From the NCBI RefSeq assembly GCF_000162875.1, contig NZ_GG700631.1, positions 529,277-593,276 on the forward strand: a DNA stretch of 64,000 nt, given 5' to 3'. Positions within the stretch are counted from its first letter, which is position 1. Every line of letters begins with the position of its first letter. The DNA comes from Slackia exigua ATCC 700122. GTDB lineage: Bacteria > Actinomycetota > Coriobacteriia > Coriobacteriales > Eggerthellaceae. The translations under genes were made by a program, and so were the position numbers. Shown one piece after another: positions 1-8,865 of this stretch. The notes below the pieces were generated by a model, which saw nothing but the letters and a program-made list of their open reading frames with translations, was not told the origin of the DNA and ran no database searches.

Positions 1-29
1 CCTTCCCTTCCGCAGTGTCATAAAATCCA

Positions 30-184
30 AGTTTAGTGGCATTTTGCTTGTCGCATGACTCATCGCATACCATAGAATAAACAACATATAGTATGATTAT
101 ATAATTTATATGCCATATATTGAATTATGAAAGAAGGAACGGCTGCCTTTCATATCGCAAGAAGCGCCTCGATGCCACTAAACT
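30..184. repeat. 13-bp inverted repeat pair enclosing AT-rich DNA
   Basis: AGTTTAGTGGCAT at 30-42 recurs as its exact reverse complement ATGCCACTAAACT at 172-184. The 129 bp between are unusually AT-rich. I see no target-site duplication at the outer edges and no coding capacity inside, so a MITE-like remnant, a distant operator pair or chance are all possible. Confidence 0.55.
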
Positions 185-252
185 CCTTTATTCTGGCACC
201 GAGACCCGAAACGCTTGCGTTTTTTCGCACAACGTCGATTTTTTGGTCGAGT

Positions 253-351
253 GGGCCCCGTCGGGGGATGAACCTCGTCGAGTGGACCTCGTCGGGTGGT
301 GGGCCTCGTCGGAGGATAGGCCCCGTCGAGTGGTGGGCCCCGTCGGGGGAT
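253..351. repeat. degenerate tandem repeat, about 17-bp period, six units
   Basis: Units resemble GGGCCYCGTCGRRKGRT. Units at 253-269 and 335-351 are identical. Those at 301-317 and 318-334 differ at a few positions, and the two units at 270-300 are shortened by one or two bases. The array is a minisatellite-like block downstream of the M16 protease stop codon. Confidence 0.75.
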
Positions 352-400
352 TGCCCGCAAACGGCGTCAGATGCCGCGGGCGGCAAAAACCGCAGAAGGA

Positions 401-508
401 GACAGCGTTCGCGACGACGTTCGAGACGACGAACGCGACAGCGTTCGAGACAGCGAGCGCGACGGTGTTCGAGACGGTGTTCGAGACGGTGTTCGAAACA
501 GCGTTCGA
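401..508. repeat. 12-bp tandem repeat, nine units
   Basis: Nine consecutive 12-bp units follow GACRRYGTTCGM (for example GACGGTGTTCGA, twice in a row at 461-484). The register is kept exactly over 108 bp, with no insertions. Because 12 is a multiple of 3, every frame reads as a four-residue repeat, which creates false ORFs on both strands. Confidence 0.85.
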
Positions 509-648
509 GACTCATCGCGCCGACAGGGGCTAGACCGCCTTCCGCTTTTATCCAACGTCATCCCCGCTTCAGCATAGACAATCCGGAACATCCGCGTCGG
601 ACATGGGAATCAGTCCCAAACCGACACGGATGCCCAGACAGACGGGCT

Positions 649-3642
649 CTATTCGTTGAAGAGGTCGACGACCGCAAGGTCCGTCTTCGCCGCCTTGATG
701 ATGGCTTCGTTGCCGAAGACGCAGACGGCGCCATCACGCGCGATGGCATCGAGGCCCGCGGCGTAGCCGCGCAGCGTCTCGGGCGTCGTGGCCAGGATCT
801 CGTCGCGCCGCCGCGCGCGGGCATCCGGCGCATCGCCGCGGAAATATGCCTGGTCGCTGCGGCGTGCGATCTGCCTCGGCTTGACCGGCGCATCATGGCT
901 CGCCGTCGTGCTGACCACATAGCCTTCCATCTCATCGGCATCGGGCGAGAATTCCGCAAGCCATGCGCCTGCGGCGTCGAACCGCGCGATGGTGCCGTCG
1001 ATGCCGGGGTCGCGGTACGAATGGAAGCGGGCCGAACCGGTCGCCGCGCGACGGAAGCCCGTGCCGTACGCCCCGCCCTTCACGCGCACCTCGTTCCACA
1101 GATAATCGAACGAAAGCGCCGACGAGAGCACCGCCCACGAACCTGAATGCCGCGTGCACCCGGACACGTCCGCGCCCTTGGCGACATAGGCGACATCGGT
1201 CGGAACGATGAAGGCCTCGTTCTTCACGCCCGTGAACGGGATGCGCAGCGGCCGCCCGTCAGCGCCCATGGCAAGCCCCATATTCCCCGCCGCTTTCCAG
1301 AACGCCGCACGATCGGCATCAGGGCCGGTGAAGCTCGACATGAGGCCGCGCATCGTGAAGGCGCGGGCGCGCACGTCGTTCAAGCGTTCGTGCAGCTCAT
1401 CGAACCGTTCGTCGAAATGATCGATCAAATCGCGCAGGAACCGATAGAAATCGACGCCGCCCATAGCTTCCTGCACCGCGCCCGACGGTCCTTGGTACGA
1501 AGCGAGGCGACGGCTCGCCGCGGCATGGCCGTTGGCGGCGAAGTCCTGCTCCATGGAAACACGGCGCTGCACGAGGATGTCGCGGATGCGGCCGGCGTCG
1601 TCGAAGCGCGTGGACGACCAGATGTCCTGCGGAATGGATGCAAGGCTTCCCACTTCCTCGGACAGCGCGCTCGCGGACACGACGAGCTTGAGCTCGATGC
1701 GCGTCGGATCGTCGACATGCTCGACGATATCCGTGAACGCACGCAGCGACCCGAGGCGCGAACGCGTGCGGACGTCGATGTCCGCAGCGGACAGCCCGTC
1801 TGTTCCCAAGCGTCCGAGCAGCGACGTCAGAATAGAAATGTAAGGCAGGTCCTCCCACGTCAAGCGGTTGATATCGAAATAGTGCGAAACGTAGTCGATG
1901 CGACGGGTCGGAAGGTCGTGGTACAGATAGGGCGCGGATGCGTCCATGAGCAGGCGCGGCGCGGGATCGGGCGTCGCGGGACCGATGTCGGAGATGTGCA
2001 GCACGGGCAGGCATGCGAGCTCTTCAGGGGAGTCGGGCCTCTCCTGCAGCTCGCGCAGCATCGCGACATCGGCGCGGATGGAGGCCTTGTCGCCGTCGGA
2101 CAGCGACGCCAGACGCTCGGCCAGCTCGCGCGCCTCGTCCCCCTCCCCTTCCTCTGCCTGGGGACGGATCTCGACCAGCGCCTTGTGAACATTGCCCGGC
2201 ACAAGCGCTTCAAGCACATCTTCGAAATACCCGTCGTCAAGGCCGGCGCGCATGCGTTCGAGCGCCGCTTCGTAGCGCAGGTATGCAAGGGGGTCATCGT
2301 CGTCGTAGAGCCACCCCGCCATGACGTTCATGGCAAGCGGCACGCCGTCGGCCATGCCGCGATCGCGTTCGCGCAGGCTGAACGCCATCTGCGAAAGCGA
2401 GGCCTCGAGCACGTCGCGCGCGATGCCCTCGCGCGCAAGGCGCGCGGATTCCTCCTCGATCACCTCGAGGAAACGGCGCGCCGCACCTTCGTGCGCGCTG
2501 CGCACATAGAACAGCGCGACCGGCTGCGCCTGCGAATCCATGAGATAGGCCGAAACGTCGCCGCCGAGGCCCTCGTCGAGCAGGCGGCGCTTGAGAGGCG
2601 ACTCGTTGCCGCCCATGAGCGCGTCGAGAAGGATGTCGCAGGCGAGCACGCGTTCGAAATCGTGCGCCTGCCCGATCACGTAGCCGGCGCCGACGCAGGC
2701 GTTTTCAGGAGCGGTGTCCATCGGCACGACGGCATCGAGCACGCAGACGGGCGCCTGCGCGCCGATGGCGTTCGGCGCGGCTTGCGTGCGCGGACGCGCG
2801 ATGGACAGATAGCGTTCATCCAGGAAGCCGAGCACCTGGTCGGCATCGATCGCGCCGTACAGGATGATGAACGAATTATCCAGGCGGTAGTGGCGCGCAT
2901 GCGTATCGAGGAAGCCTTCGTAGGTAAGCGTCGGAATGGCGCGCGGATGCCCGCCCGACTCGAACGCGTAGCAGGTGTTCGGGAAGAGCGCATGGTTCAT
3001 CTCGCGCACGAGCACGCTTTCCGGGTCGGACAGCGCGCCTTTCATCTCGTTGAAGACGACGCCGTTGTAGCGCAGCGCCTCGGGAACGTCGGGAGCCGAG
3101 GACGAGGTCGGCGCGATGGGCGCATCGGGACCGTCATCGGCAATCGGCGCATCCTGCGCATCCGACGCAACCGGCTCAGGTGCGCCGTCAAGCTCGTAGT
3201 GCCAGCCCTCCTGCTCGAAGATCGCGCGCTTTTCGTAGATGCGCGGGTTCAGCACGGCGTCCATGTATACGTCGATAAGGTTGAGCAGATCCTTGTCGTT
3301 GGTGGACGCCACGGGATACATCGTCTTGTCGGGGAAGGTCATCGCGTTCAGGAACGTCTGCATGGACGTGCGCAGCAGGTTCACGAACGGCTCTTTGACC
3401 GGATACTTTTCCGATCCGCACAGCACCGAGTGCTCGAGGATGTGGAAGACCCCGGTGTCATCCGCAGGCGGCGTCTTGAACGTGATGGAGAACGACTTGT
3501 TCGCATCGTCGTTTTTCAGGAATGCGAGGCGCGCGCCGCTTGCAGCGTGGCGCATGACGATCGCCTGTCCGTCGATTTCGGCCACGTCTTCGACCGTTTC
3601 GACCGTGAAACCATGAATCTCCTGATAAGGATGGAATTCCAT
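649..3642 (-). CDS. M16C metalloprotease, presequence-protease (PreP/Cym1) type
   Basis: A 997-residue zinc peptidase of the inverzincin family that degrades peptides inside a closed two-half chamber. The inverted zinc motif HILEH is at residues 67-71, and a conserved FEQEGWHYE stretch about 80 residues later carries the third ligand. Length and the early motif fit the large M16C subfamily rather than the two-subunit M16B type. I place the start at ATG 3642 because GAAAGG lies 8 nt upstream; a TTG five codons earlier is less likely. An Ala/Asp/Pro-rich segment at roughly residues 150-188 (near 3080-3190) looks like a disordered insertion. No signal peptide is seen, so it is probably cytoplasmic. 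It stands alone, divergent from the next gene. Confidence 0.95.
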   Translation of the reverse strand: MEFHPYQEIHGFTVETVEDVAEIDGQAIVMRHAASGARLAFLKNDDANKSFSITFKTPPADDTGVFHILEHSVLCGSEKYPVKEPFVNLLRTSMQTFLNAMTFPDKTMYPVASTNDKDLLNLIDVYMDAVLNPRIYEKRAIFEQEGWHYELDGAPEPVASDAQDAPIADDGPDAPIAPTSSSAPDVPEALRYNGVVFNEMKGALSDPESVLVREMNHALFPNTCYAFESGGHPRAIPTLTYEGFLDTHARHYRLDNSFIILYGAIDADQVLGFLDERYLSIARPRTQAAPNAIGAQAPVCVLDAVVPMDTAPENACVGAGYVIGQAHDFERVLACDILLDALMGGNESPLKRRLLDEGLGGDVSAYLMDSQAQPVALFYVRSAHEGAARRFLEVIEEESARLAREGIARDVLEASLSQMAFSLRERDRGMADGVPLAMNVMAGWLYDDDDPLAYLRYEAALERMRAGLDDGYFEDVLEALVPGNVHKALVEIRPQAEEGEGDEARELAERLASLSDGDKASIRADVAMLRELQERPDSPEELACLPVLHISDIGPATPDPAPRLLMDASAPYLYHDLPTRRIDYVSHYFDINRLTWEDLPYISILTSLLGRLGTDGLSAADIDVRTRSRLGSLRAFTDIVEHVDDPTRIELKLVVSASALSEEVGSLASIPQDIWSSTRFDDAGRIRDILVQRRVSMEQDFAANGHAAASRRLASYQGPSGAVQEAMGGVDFYRFLRDLIDHFDERFDELHERLNDVRARAFTMRGLMSSFTGPDADRAAFWKAAGNMGLAMGADGRPLRIPFTGVKNEAFIVPTDVAYVAKGADVSGCTRHSGSWAVLSSALSFDYLWNEVRVKGGAYGTGFRRAATGSARFHSYRDPGIDGTIARFDAAGAWLAEFSPDADEMEGYVVSTTASHDAPVKPRQIARRSDQAYFRGDAPDARARRRDEILATTPETLRGYAAGLDAIARDGAVCVFGNEAIIKAAKTDLAVVDLFNE

Positions 3643-3775
3643 AGGGATGCCTTTCAATCGCAGGTTGCATGTGGACTATAGCACGGCAATCGGCCTCCGC
3701 AGACGCGGCGACGCCGGGCCGCGCCGCTTCATCGCCCGCAGGAGCGCTCTTCGAAACGCATGCGGACGCGCGCCG

Positions 3776-3781
3776 TATAAT
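3776..3781 (+). promoter_or_regulatory. -10 box for the trigger-factor-like gene
   Basis: A perfect TATAAT lies 30 bp before the ATG at 3812. No convincing -35 hexamer is present at 16-18 bp, so only the -10 is called. Confidence 0.4.
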
Positions 3782-3811
3782 GAACCTCGCGACACGATCG
3801 GAAGGACGCGC

Positions 3812-4660
3812 ATGAGGGTCGAATGGATAGATCAGGATGCAGAGGCGTTCCGCATGCTGTATGCGCACATCTTTCTGGATGCCGAGGACGTGGATACGCA
3901 CGTCGGAGCGGCATACGAACGCCTCGCCCGCATCCTGAAATGCGACGCAGAGGCGGCGCGGGAACGAGCCCAGGTCATGCTCACCGATTCCGAGATAGAG
4001 CGGTTCATGGCGGAAAGCGTCATGGCGCGCGTGGCCGACGACCTGGACGCCGATCTGGATGTTCCCACGATGTACGCGCCGGCCTGCGAGCGTCGCGATC
4101 CATGCCGCGAAGGAGAGCTGTTCTCGTTCGCCGTGAAATACCTGCTGGTTCCCGCGATGGAGCTCGATTTCGAGAGGCCCATCGTCCTTGCCGAGGGCGA
4201 CGACGAGAATGCGCGCATCGATGCGGCGCTGTCCGCCCGCATCCATGGCGAAATCCCTCAGGCGCACCTGAAGCTCCAGATCGATGCCGTGCGCACGGAA
4301 TTCCGCGCCGAACTGAAGCATCGCGGCATCACCAGCAAGGAATACCGCATGCAGCGCCGTCTGAAGCCGCAGGAGCTCGTCGATGAGCTGCACGATAAGG
4401 CGTGCGAACGCGTGAAGCGCGACACGGCGCTCGAACTGGCCTTCAAAGCCTCGGAATCGGAGCCGGACGCGCTCGAGGGCCGCATGAACGGCCTGCTCGT
4501 CGCCCAAGCGAAGGGCACGAGCCAGTCAGAAGACCTGCGCCGCGACATGAAGGACGCGGGACGCCTCTACCTTCTTCGACAGCAGGCGCGCCGCGATATC
4601 GGCTTGGATTGGATCAAACGATCGGTCGTGATGAAAGAAGGGGCGGCGCAACCCGAATAG
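3812..4660 (+). CDS. solo protein resembling the trigger factor C-terminal domain
   Basis: A 282-residue soluble protein. Residues from about 165 to the end resemble the helical C-terminal chaperone arm of trigger factor: an RTEFRAELKHRGIT stretch, an EYRMQRRLKPQELVDELHDKA helix pair, and a closing DAGRLYLLRQQARRDIGLDWI pattern. The N-terminal ribosome-docking signature and the FKBP-type PPIase domain of true trigger factor are both absent. The first 120 residues are acidic, with no motif I recognise. The start at 3812 has GGAAGGA 5-6 nt upstream. A chaperone-like role is inferred from resemblance only. The gene is monocistronic, flanked by divergent and convergent neighbours. Confidence 0.8.
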   Translation: MRVEWIDQDAEAFRMLYAHIFLDAEDVDTHVGAAYERLARILKCDAEAARERAQVMLTDSEIERFMAESVMARVADDLDADLDVPTMYAPACERRDPCREGELFSFAVKYLLVPAMELDFERPIVLAEGDDENARIDAALSARIHGEIPQAHLKLQIDAVRTEFRAELKHRGITSKEYRMQRRLKPQELVDELHDKACERVKRDTALELAFKASESEPDALEGRMNGLLVAQAKGTSQSEDLRRDMKDAGRLYLLRQQARRDIGLDWIKRSVVMKEGAAQPE

Positions 4661-4800
4661 CCGCACCACCCTTGAAGATTCGCTCCGTTCCCGCCGGATC
4701 CTTCTCGCACGGATCTTCGCGCGCAAGAATCGAGAAGGCCCCTGCCTGCGGCGGTTCGACCATGCAGGCTTTCATCCAAGGATTCCGCCGGATCGTAGCC

Positions 4801-5427
4801 CTACGAATTCTTGAGCAAGATCGTGCCCATGATGTCGGAGACATGCTCGCAGGCGTCGATCGCGTTCTCGAGGCGCTGGTAGAGCATATCCCCTACATGC
4901 ACCTGGATGGGATTAGTCGAATTGGCGTACAAATCGTGCATCGACCGGAAGAACAGCTCGTCGCCCTCTTCCTCGATGCCGGCGATGTCGTCGATGAGCC
5001 CCATGATCTTCTTGGACTTCTTGAAGTTGCGGAATTCCTTGAGGGCCGCGCAGAGCGCCTTGGTGCTCTTGCGCAGCAGCTTCGCATAATCCTTGAGCTC
5101 TTCGGGCAGCGTTTCCACGTTATGCATGTAGAAGCGCTGGATGGTGCCTTCGAGGTAGTCGATGACGTCGTCGAGGCCCTTCGTGATCGTGATGATGTCG
5201 TCGCGATCGAGCGGCGGCATGAAATCGACGGCAAGGGCGTTGAAGACCTCATGGGCCACGACGTCGCCCTCGTGCTCGATATCATGGGCCTTGTCCACGA
5301 GATCCTTGAGGCCGTCGACCCCGGGATAGTCGTCCACCGCGTCGCAGAGGATCTTGACTTCGCGCGCCGCAAGATCGGCCTGGCGCTCGAACGCATCGAA
5401 ATAGTTGAACCGCTTCTTATGAGCCAT
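4801..5427 (-). CDS. DUF47 family (PhoU-like) phosphate transport regulator
   Basis: A 208-residue all-helical protein of the DUF47/TIGR00153 family, distantly related to PhoU and usually partnered with a Pit-type phosphate permease. The N-terminus (MAHKKRFNYFDAFERQ), the central DDIITITKGLDDVIDYLEGT helix with its acidic metal-binding pattern, and the C-terminal LENAIDACEHVSDIMGTILLKN helix are typical. Two consecutive ATGs (5430 and 5427) are possible; 5427 gives the better spacing to GGAAGGA. No pit gene is adjacent, so its transporter is elsewhere or it acts alone. It lies convergent to the trigger-factor-like gene. Confidence 0.92.
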   Translation of the reverse strand: MAHKKRFNYFDAFERQADLAAREVKILCDAVDDYPGVDGLKDLVDKAHDIEHEGDVVAHEVFNALAVDFMPPLDRDDIITITKGLDDVIDYLEGTIQRFYMHNVETLPEELKDYAKLLRKSTKALCAALKEFRNFKKSKKIMGLIDDIAGIEEEGDELFFRSMHDLYANSTNPIQVHVGDMLYQRLENAIDACEHVSDIMGTILLKNS

Positions 5428-5477
5428 CATGGTCCTTCCGAACACCGTTCACAGGGCGCATGCGCGCGCCAGTCGAG

Positions 5478-5507
5478 AGATTAGCAAAGTTGCACGTCGG
5501 CGCGCAA
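5478..5507 (-). promoter_or_regulatory. candidate promoter of the DUF47 gene
   Basis: Reading the minus strand, TTGCGC (5507-5502), an 18-bp spacer and TAATCT (5483-5478) lie about 50 bp before the start. Both hexamers are imperfect. Apart from a 13-bp direct repeat (CCGCCGGGCAGAC at 5611 and 5671), nothing else is seen in 5508-5731. Confidence 0.4.
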
Positions 5508-5731
5508 TAGCCGGATATGCCCCCTGGGAAGCCGTTGCCGATACGTTTTCTGCATATCGAGCGCGTCGCGCAGGAACGGGCCCTGTCAGAGGTCCGACGC
5601 TCGCCCGCGTCCGCCGGGCAGACGAGCGTCGTCGAGATACGGCACATCGTCAAACCGCGCCCGCACGCGCCCGCCGGGCAGACCTCGCATCCCCCGCAAC
5701 GAACACGCCGCCGGCTCTGCGTTCGACGCCC

Positions 5732-6427
5732 TTAGAACGCCTCGATCGTGCGATGACGCTCCATGCCGATCGTCGTGAGATTCTCATGGCCGGGGAAGAC
5801 GATCGTCGCGTCGGGCAACGGGGCGAGCTTCTCGCGCATGCTGCGACGCATCTCCCGGGCGCTTCCGCCCTCGAAATCCACGCGGCCGGTCGCGCCGCAG
5901 AACAGCGTGTCGCCCGAAAGCAGGATCCCCGGCTTCATGACGCCCGCATCGTCGGATGCCGCGGGAAGGTACAGGCAGATGCCGCCTTTGGTATGACCCG
6001 GCGTATGGATGACCCGGAATTCGAGCGACCCGACCCGAACGACGTCGCCGTCCGCGACCTTTCGGTCCACAGGAACGCCCTCGATGAAGGGATGCTCGGG
6101 ATCGTAGGGATTCTCCTGTCCGCGCTCGATGAGGCCCGCATCCGCCGCATGGCAGATGACCTGGGCGCCCGTACGTTCGACGAGCTCGGGGAGCGCCGCC
6201 ACGTGATCGTGGTGGTTATGCGTCAGGACGATGCGTTCGAGCGTGAACCACCCGAGCGCCGACATAATGGCATCGGGATCGCCCGACGGATCGACGACCA
6301 TGGCGGGCGCGCCTTCCTGCCGGCCGTCCGAAACGATAAGCGTGTTGTTGTCGATCGGCCCGATGACCAGAATGGTCACGGGAACGCAACCTTCTTCGCA
6401 GCGGAGAATGCGCGTACAGGAAACCAT
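5732..6427 (-). CDS. MBL-fold hydrolase, glyoxalase II-like
   Basis: A 231-residue metallo-beta-lactamase-fold hydrolase. The metal signature LTHNHHDHVAAL is followed by a second histidine in HTPGHTKGG, the metal-bridging aspartate in LLSGDTLFCGATGR and the last histidine in FPGHENLTT. This order matches the small glyoxalase II-like subgroup (YcbL-type thioesterases), which often follows rel in bacteria. The start at 6427 is chosen for GAAAGGGG just upstream; the frame stays open further upstream without a better site. It sits 81 bp behind rel on the same strand and is probably the last gene of the long operon. The substrate cannot be read from sequence. Confidence 0.9.
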   Translation of the reverse strand: MVSCTRILRCEEGCVPVTILVIGPIDNNTLIVSDGRQEGAPAMVVDPSGDPDAIMSALGWFTLERIVLTHNHHDHVAALPELVERTGAQVICHAADAGLIERGQENPYDPEHPFIEGVPVDRKVADGDVVRVGSLEFRVIHTPGHTKGGICLYLPAASDDAGVMKPGILLSGDTLFCGATGRVDFEGGSAREMRRSMREKLAPLPDATIVFPGHENLTTIGMERHRTIEAF

Positions 6428-6508
6428 GGATGCCCCTTTCTTGGAATGCGCCGGCACGGCGCGATCGTTCGGAACGCGTCGGGGCCGCGGCATGCGACCC
6501 CGCACGTA

Positions 6509-8851
6509 TCAGTGATGGCGGATCGATTCACCCGGCAGCATGCGGCGCGCCTCGAAGACGCCGTTGATGCCGCGCAGATCGGCAAGCACCTTCTCGATAT
6601 TGGATACCTGGGACACCTGGAAGAGATAGCGCATCTCGACGAGGCCGTCCGTATGGCTCGATGTGCTCGATGCGAGCACGTTGACGCCCGTGTCGGAAAG
6701 GGCGTTGATGATGTCGCGCAGGAGGTTCATGCGATCGATCGCGCCGACGTAGACCTCCACCTGGTACGACGTTTCCTTCGAGGGCGCATCCTCCCATTCC
6801 ACCTGAATGATGCGGCCCGATTCCTGCAGCAGCGCCTTGGCGTTCGGGCAGTCCGCACGGTGCACCGACACGCCGCGGCCGCGCGTCACGAAGCCGATGA
6901 TGTCGTCTCCCGGAACGGGGTTGCAGCATTTGGACAGGCGCACCGGGGCATCGTCGAGGCCGGTGACCACGATGCCGTTGGGCGCATGGGCTTTACGCTT
7001 GCGCGCACGCTTCACCGTCGTGAGCATGGGAACCGACGCGACGCCGGTCACCATCGAAAGCTCGGGGGCCGCATCTTCGTCAGGCGTGGGATCGAGGATC
7101 TCGAGCAGGCGGTTCGAAACGTGCGCCACCTTCTCCTTGCCCGCTCCGATGGCGACGAGCATATCGTCGACGTCTTTGAATCCCATCTGCTCGCAGACCT
7201 CGCGCTGGGCGCGCACCGACGCGGTCGACCCGAGGCCGAATCCATGCTTCTTCAGCTCGTGCGCGAGCTTGTCGCGCCCCGCCAGAAGGTCGTCGTCGCG
7301 ATTCACGCGCGAGAAATAGGCGCGGATCTTGCTGCGTGCCGAAGGCGTCTTCGCAAGCTTGAGCCAATCGCGCGACGGGCTCGCGCTCTTCTGCGTGAGG
7401 ATCTCCACGCGGTCGCCCATCTGCAGCTCGTAGGAAAGAGGCACGATCGAGCCGTCCACCTTCGCGCCGACGCAGTGGTTGCCCACCTCGGTATGCACGG
7501 CGTAGGCGAAATCGATCGGAGTGGCGCCCGAACGCAGGCTTATGACCTTGCCCGCCGGCGTGAAGACGAAGACCTCGGTCGGCGCGAGGTCGACCTTGAG
7601 CTCGCTGAGGTATTCACGCGAATCCTGGGTCTCGTCTTGAAGGTCGACCATCTGGCGCAGCCAGGCGATCTGCTTGTCGAAGGCCGCATCCGCCTTGGCG
7701 CCCTTCTCCTTGTAGCGCCAGTGCGCGGCGATGCCGTATTCGCTCATGCGATGCATGTCCTCGGTGCGGATCTGCACCTCGAGCGGCCGGCCCGACGGAC
7801 CGATGACCGTCGTGTGCAGGCTCTGGTACATGTTTATCTTCGGCATGGCGATGTAGTCTTTGAAACGGCCCGGCATCGGATGCCACCGCGAATGCACCGC
7901 CCCCAACGCCGAATAGCAGTCTTTGAGCGTCTTCACGATGATGCGGACGGCTATCAGGTCGTATATCTCCGAAAAACCCTTGCCGCGCTGGGTCATCTTC
8001 ATATTGATGGACCACAGGTGCTTCGGACGGCCCATGATGCGCGACTCGATGCCGAGCTCGTCCAGATCGCCCGTGAGCGTGTCGATGACGCCGGCCAGGT
8101 AGTCCTCGCGATCGGCGCGCGATTCATCCACCATGCGCGCGATGCGGCGGAAACGCGTCGGCTCTAGATAGTAGAAGGCGAGATCTTCGAGCTCCCACTT
8201 GATGGAGCCGATGCCGAGACGGTGCGCGATGGGCGCGTAGATCTCCATCGTCTCGTGCGCCTTGAAGATGCGGCGGTCCTCTTTAAGCGCCGACAGCGTG
8301 CGCATGTTGTGCAGGCGGTCGGCAAGCTTGATGACGATGACGCGGATGTCCTTGCTCATAGCGACGAACATCTTGCGGATCGTGGCCGCCTGCTCGTCGG
8401 TCAGGCTCTCGACTTCGATCTTCGTGATCTTGGTCACGCCTTCGACCAGCTGCGCAACCTCAGGATTGAAGGTTTCGGCCAATTCCTCGTCGGTGACCTC
8501 GGTGTCTTCGACCGTATCGTGCAGAAGGGCCGCGGACAGCGTGTCCACGTCCATCTTGAGGTCGGTCAGGATGATCGCGACCTCGATCGGATGCTGCACG
8601 AACGGCTCGCCGCTCTTGCGACGCTGGCCCTTATGGGCGGCGGCGGCGAAGCGGTATGCGCGTTCGAGCTGGCCGAGGTCTTCTTCGGGAAGATACGTCC
8701 CGGCGAGTTCGGAAAGCTTCGCGAACCGTTCGTCGGGAGTCGTGTCCGTGTCAGAGGCCGGGGCCGATGCCGCCTCGATGGCTGCGGGAAGCACGGCCGC
8801 CCCCGTCACGATGTCTTTGGATCGCATGGAACCGCTGCTCGCGTCTGTCAT
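6509..8851 (-). CDS. rel: RelA/SpoT-type (p)ppGpp synthetase/hydrolase
   Basis: A 780-residue bifunctional alarmone enzyme of the stringent response. Domains in order: HD hydrolase (QHPIEV near 86-91 and LLHDTVEDT near 110-118, with intact His and HD residues); synthetase region from about 230 to 380 (EIYDLIAVRIIV, MPGRFKDYIAMPK and the YQSLHTTV loop); TGS domain near 430-490 (FTPAGKVISLRSGATP); conserved CCNPVPGDDIIGF linker; and a C-terminal ACT domain. Both catalytic halves look intact, so it should make and hydrolyse (p)ppGpp. The first 40 residues are an unconserved Ala/Ser/Thr-rich lead. ATG 8851 has AGGTGA upstream. It starts 14 bp after the RecJ-RecQ-like stop, so they are co-transcribed. 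Confidence 0.97.
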   Translation of the reverse strand: MTDASSGSMRSKDIVTGAAVLPAAIEAASAPASDTDTTPDERFAKLSELAGTYLPEEDLGQLERAYRFAAAAHKGQRRKSGEPFVQHPIEVAIILTDLKMDVDTLSAALLHDTVEDTEVTDEELAETFNPEVAQLVEGVTKITKIEVESLTDEQAATIRKMFVAMSKDIRVIVIKLADRLHNMRTLSALKEDRRIFKAHETMEIYAPIAHRLGIGSIKWELEDLAFYYLEPTRFRRIARMVDESRADREDYLAGVIDTLTGDLDELGIESRIMGRPKHLWSINMKMTQRGKGFSEIYDLIAVRIIVKTLKDCYSALGAVHSRWHPMPGRFKDYIAMPKINMYQSLHTTVIGPSGRPLEVQIRTEDMHRMSEYGIAAHWRYKEKGAKADAAFDKQIAWLRQMVDLQDETQDSREYLSELKVDLAPTEVFVFTPAGKVISLRSGATPIDFAYAVHTEVGNHCVGAKVDGSIVPLSYELQMGDRVEILTQKSASPSRDWLKLAKTPSARSKIRAYFSRVNRDDDLLAGRDKLAHELKKHGFGLGSTASVRAQREVCEQMGFKDVDDMLVAIGAGKEKVAHVSNRLLEILDPTPDEDAAPELSMVTGVASVPMLTTVKRARKRKAHAPNGIVVTGLDDAPVRLSKCCNPVPGDDIIGFVTRGRGVSVHRADCPNAKALLQESGRIIQVEWEDAPSKETSYQVEVYVGAIDRMNLLRDIINALSDTGVNVLASSTSSHTDGLVEMRYLFQVSQVSNIEKVLADLRGINGVFEARRMLPGESIRHH

Positions 8852-8865
8852 GGAAGCTCACCTGC

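Larger units (their letters stand above)
1..648. other. gene-free stretch left of the M16 protease
   Basis: No convincing gene lies here. Positions about 43-130 are strongly AT-rich against a GC-rich background, which usually marks a promoter region, possibly for a gene beyond the left edge. Positions 253-508 are repetitive. Open frames through the repeats only echo the repeat period (Arg/Asp/Ser-rich four-residue repeats), have no family signature and lack a convincing ribosome binding site. Confidence 0.7.

Noticed and set aside
371-577. Short frame with repeated Val-Arg-Asp units
   Set aside because: It only reads the 12-bp tandem repeat; the opposite strand gives an equally open frame.
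1147-3681. Long plus-strand open frame opposite the M16 protease
   Set aside because: Arg/Asp/Val-rich, no family motifs, lies antisense to a clear M16C gene; such frames are normal in GC-rich genomes.
4700-4738. Inverted repeat CCTTCTCG/CGAGAAGG between convergent genes
   Set aside because: 23-nt loop and no U-run; too weak to call a terminator.
5611-5683. 13-bp direct repeat CCGCCGGGCAGAC, 60 bp apart
   Set aside because: Two copies only, in GC-rich intergenic DNA, no associated structure.
5429-8167. Plus-strand open frame of about 900 codons across the MBL and rel genes
   Set aside because: Antisense to two well-supported genes, composition typical of shadow frames, no ribosome binding site.
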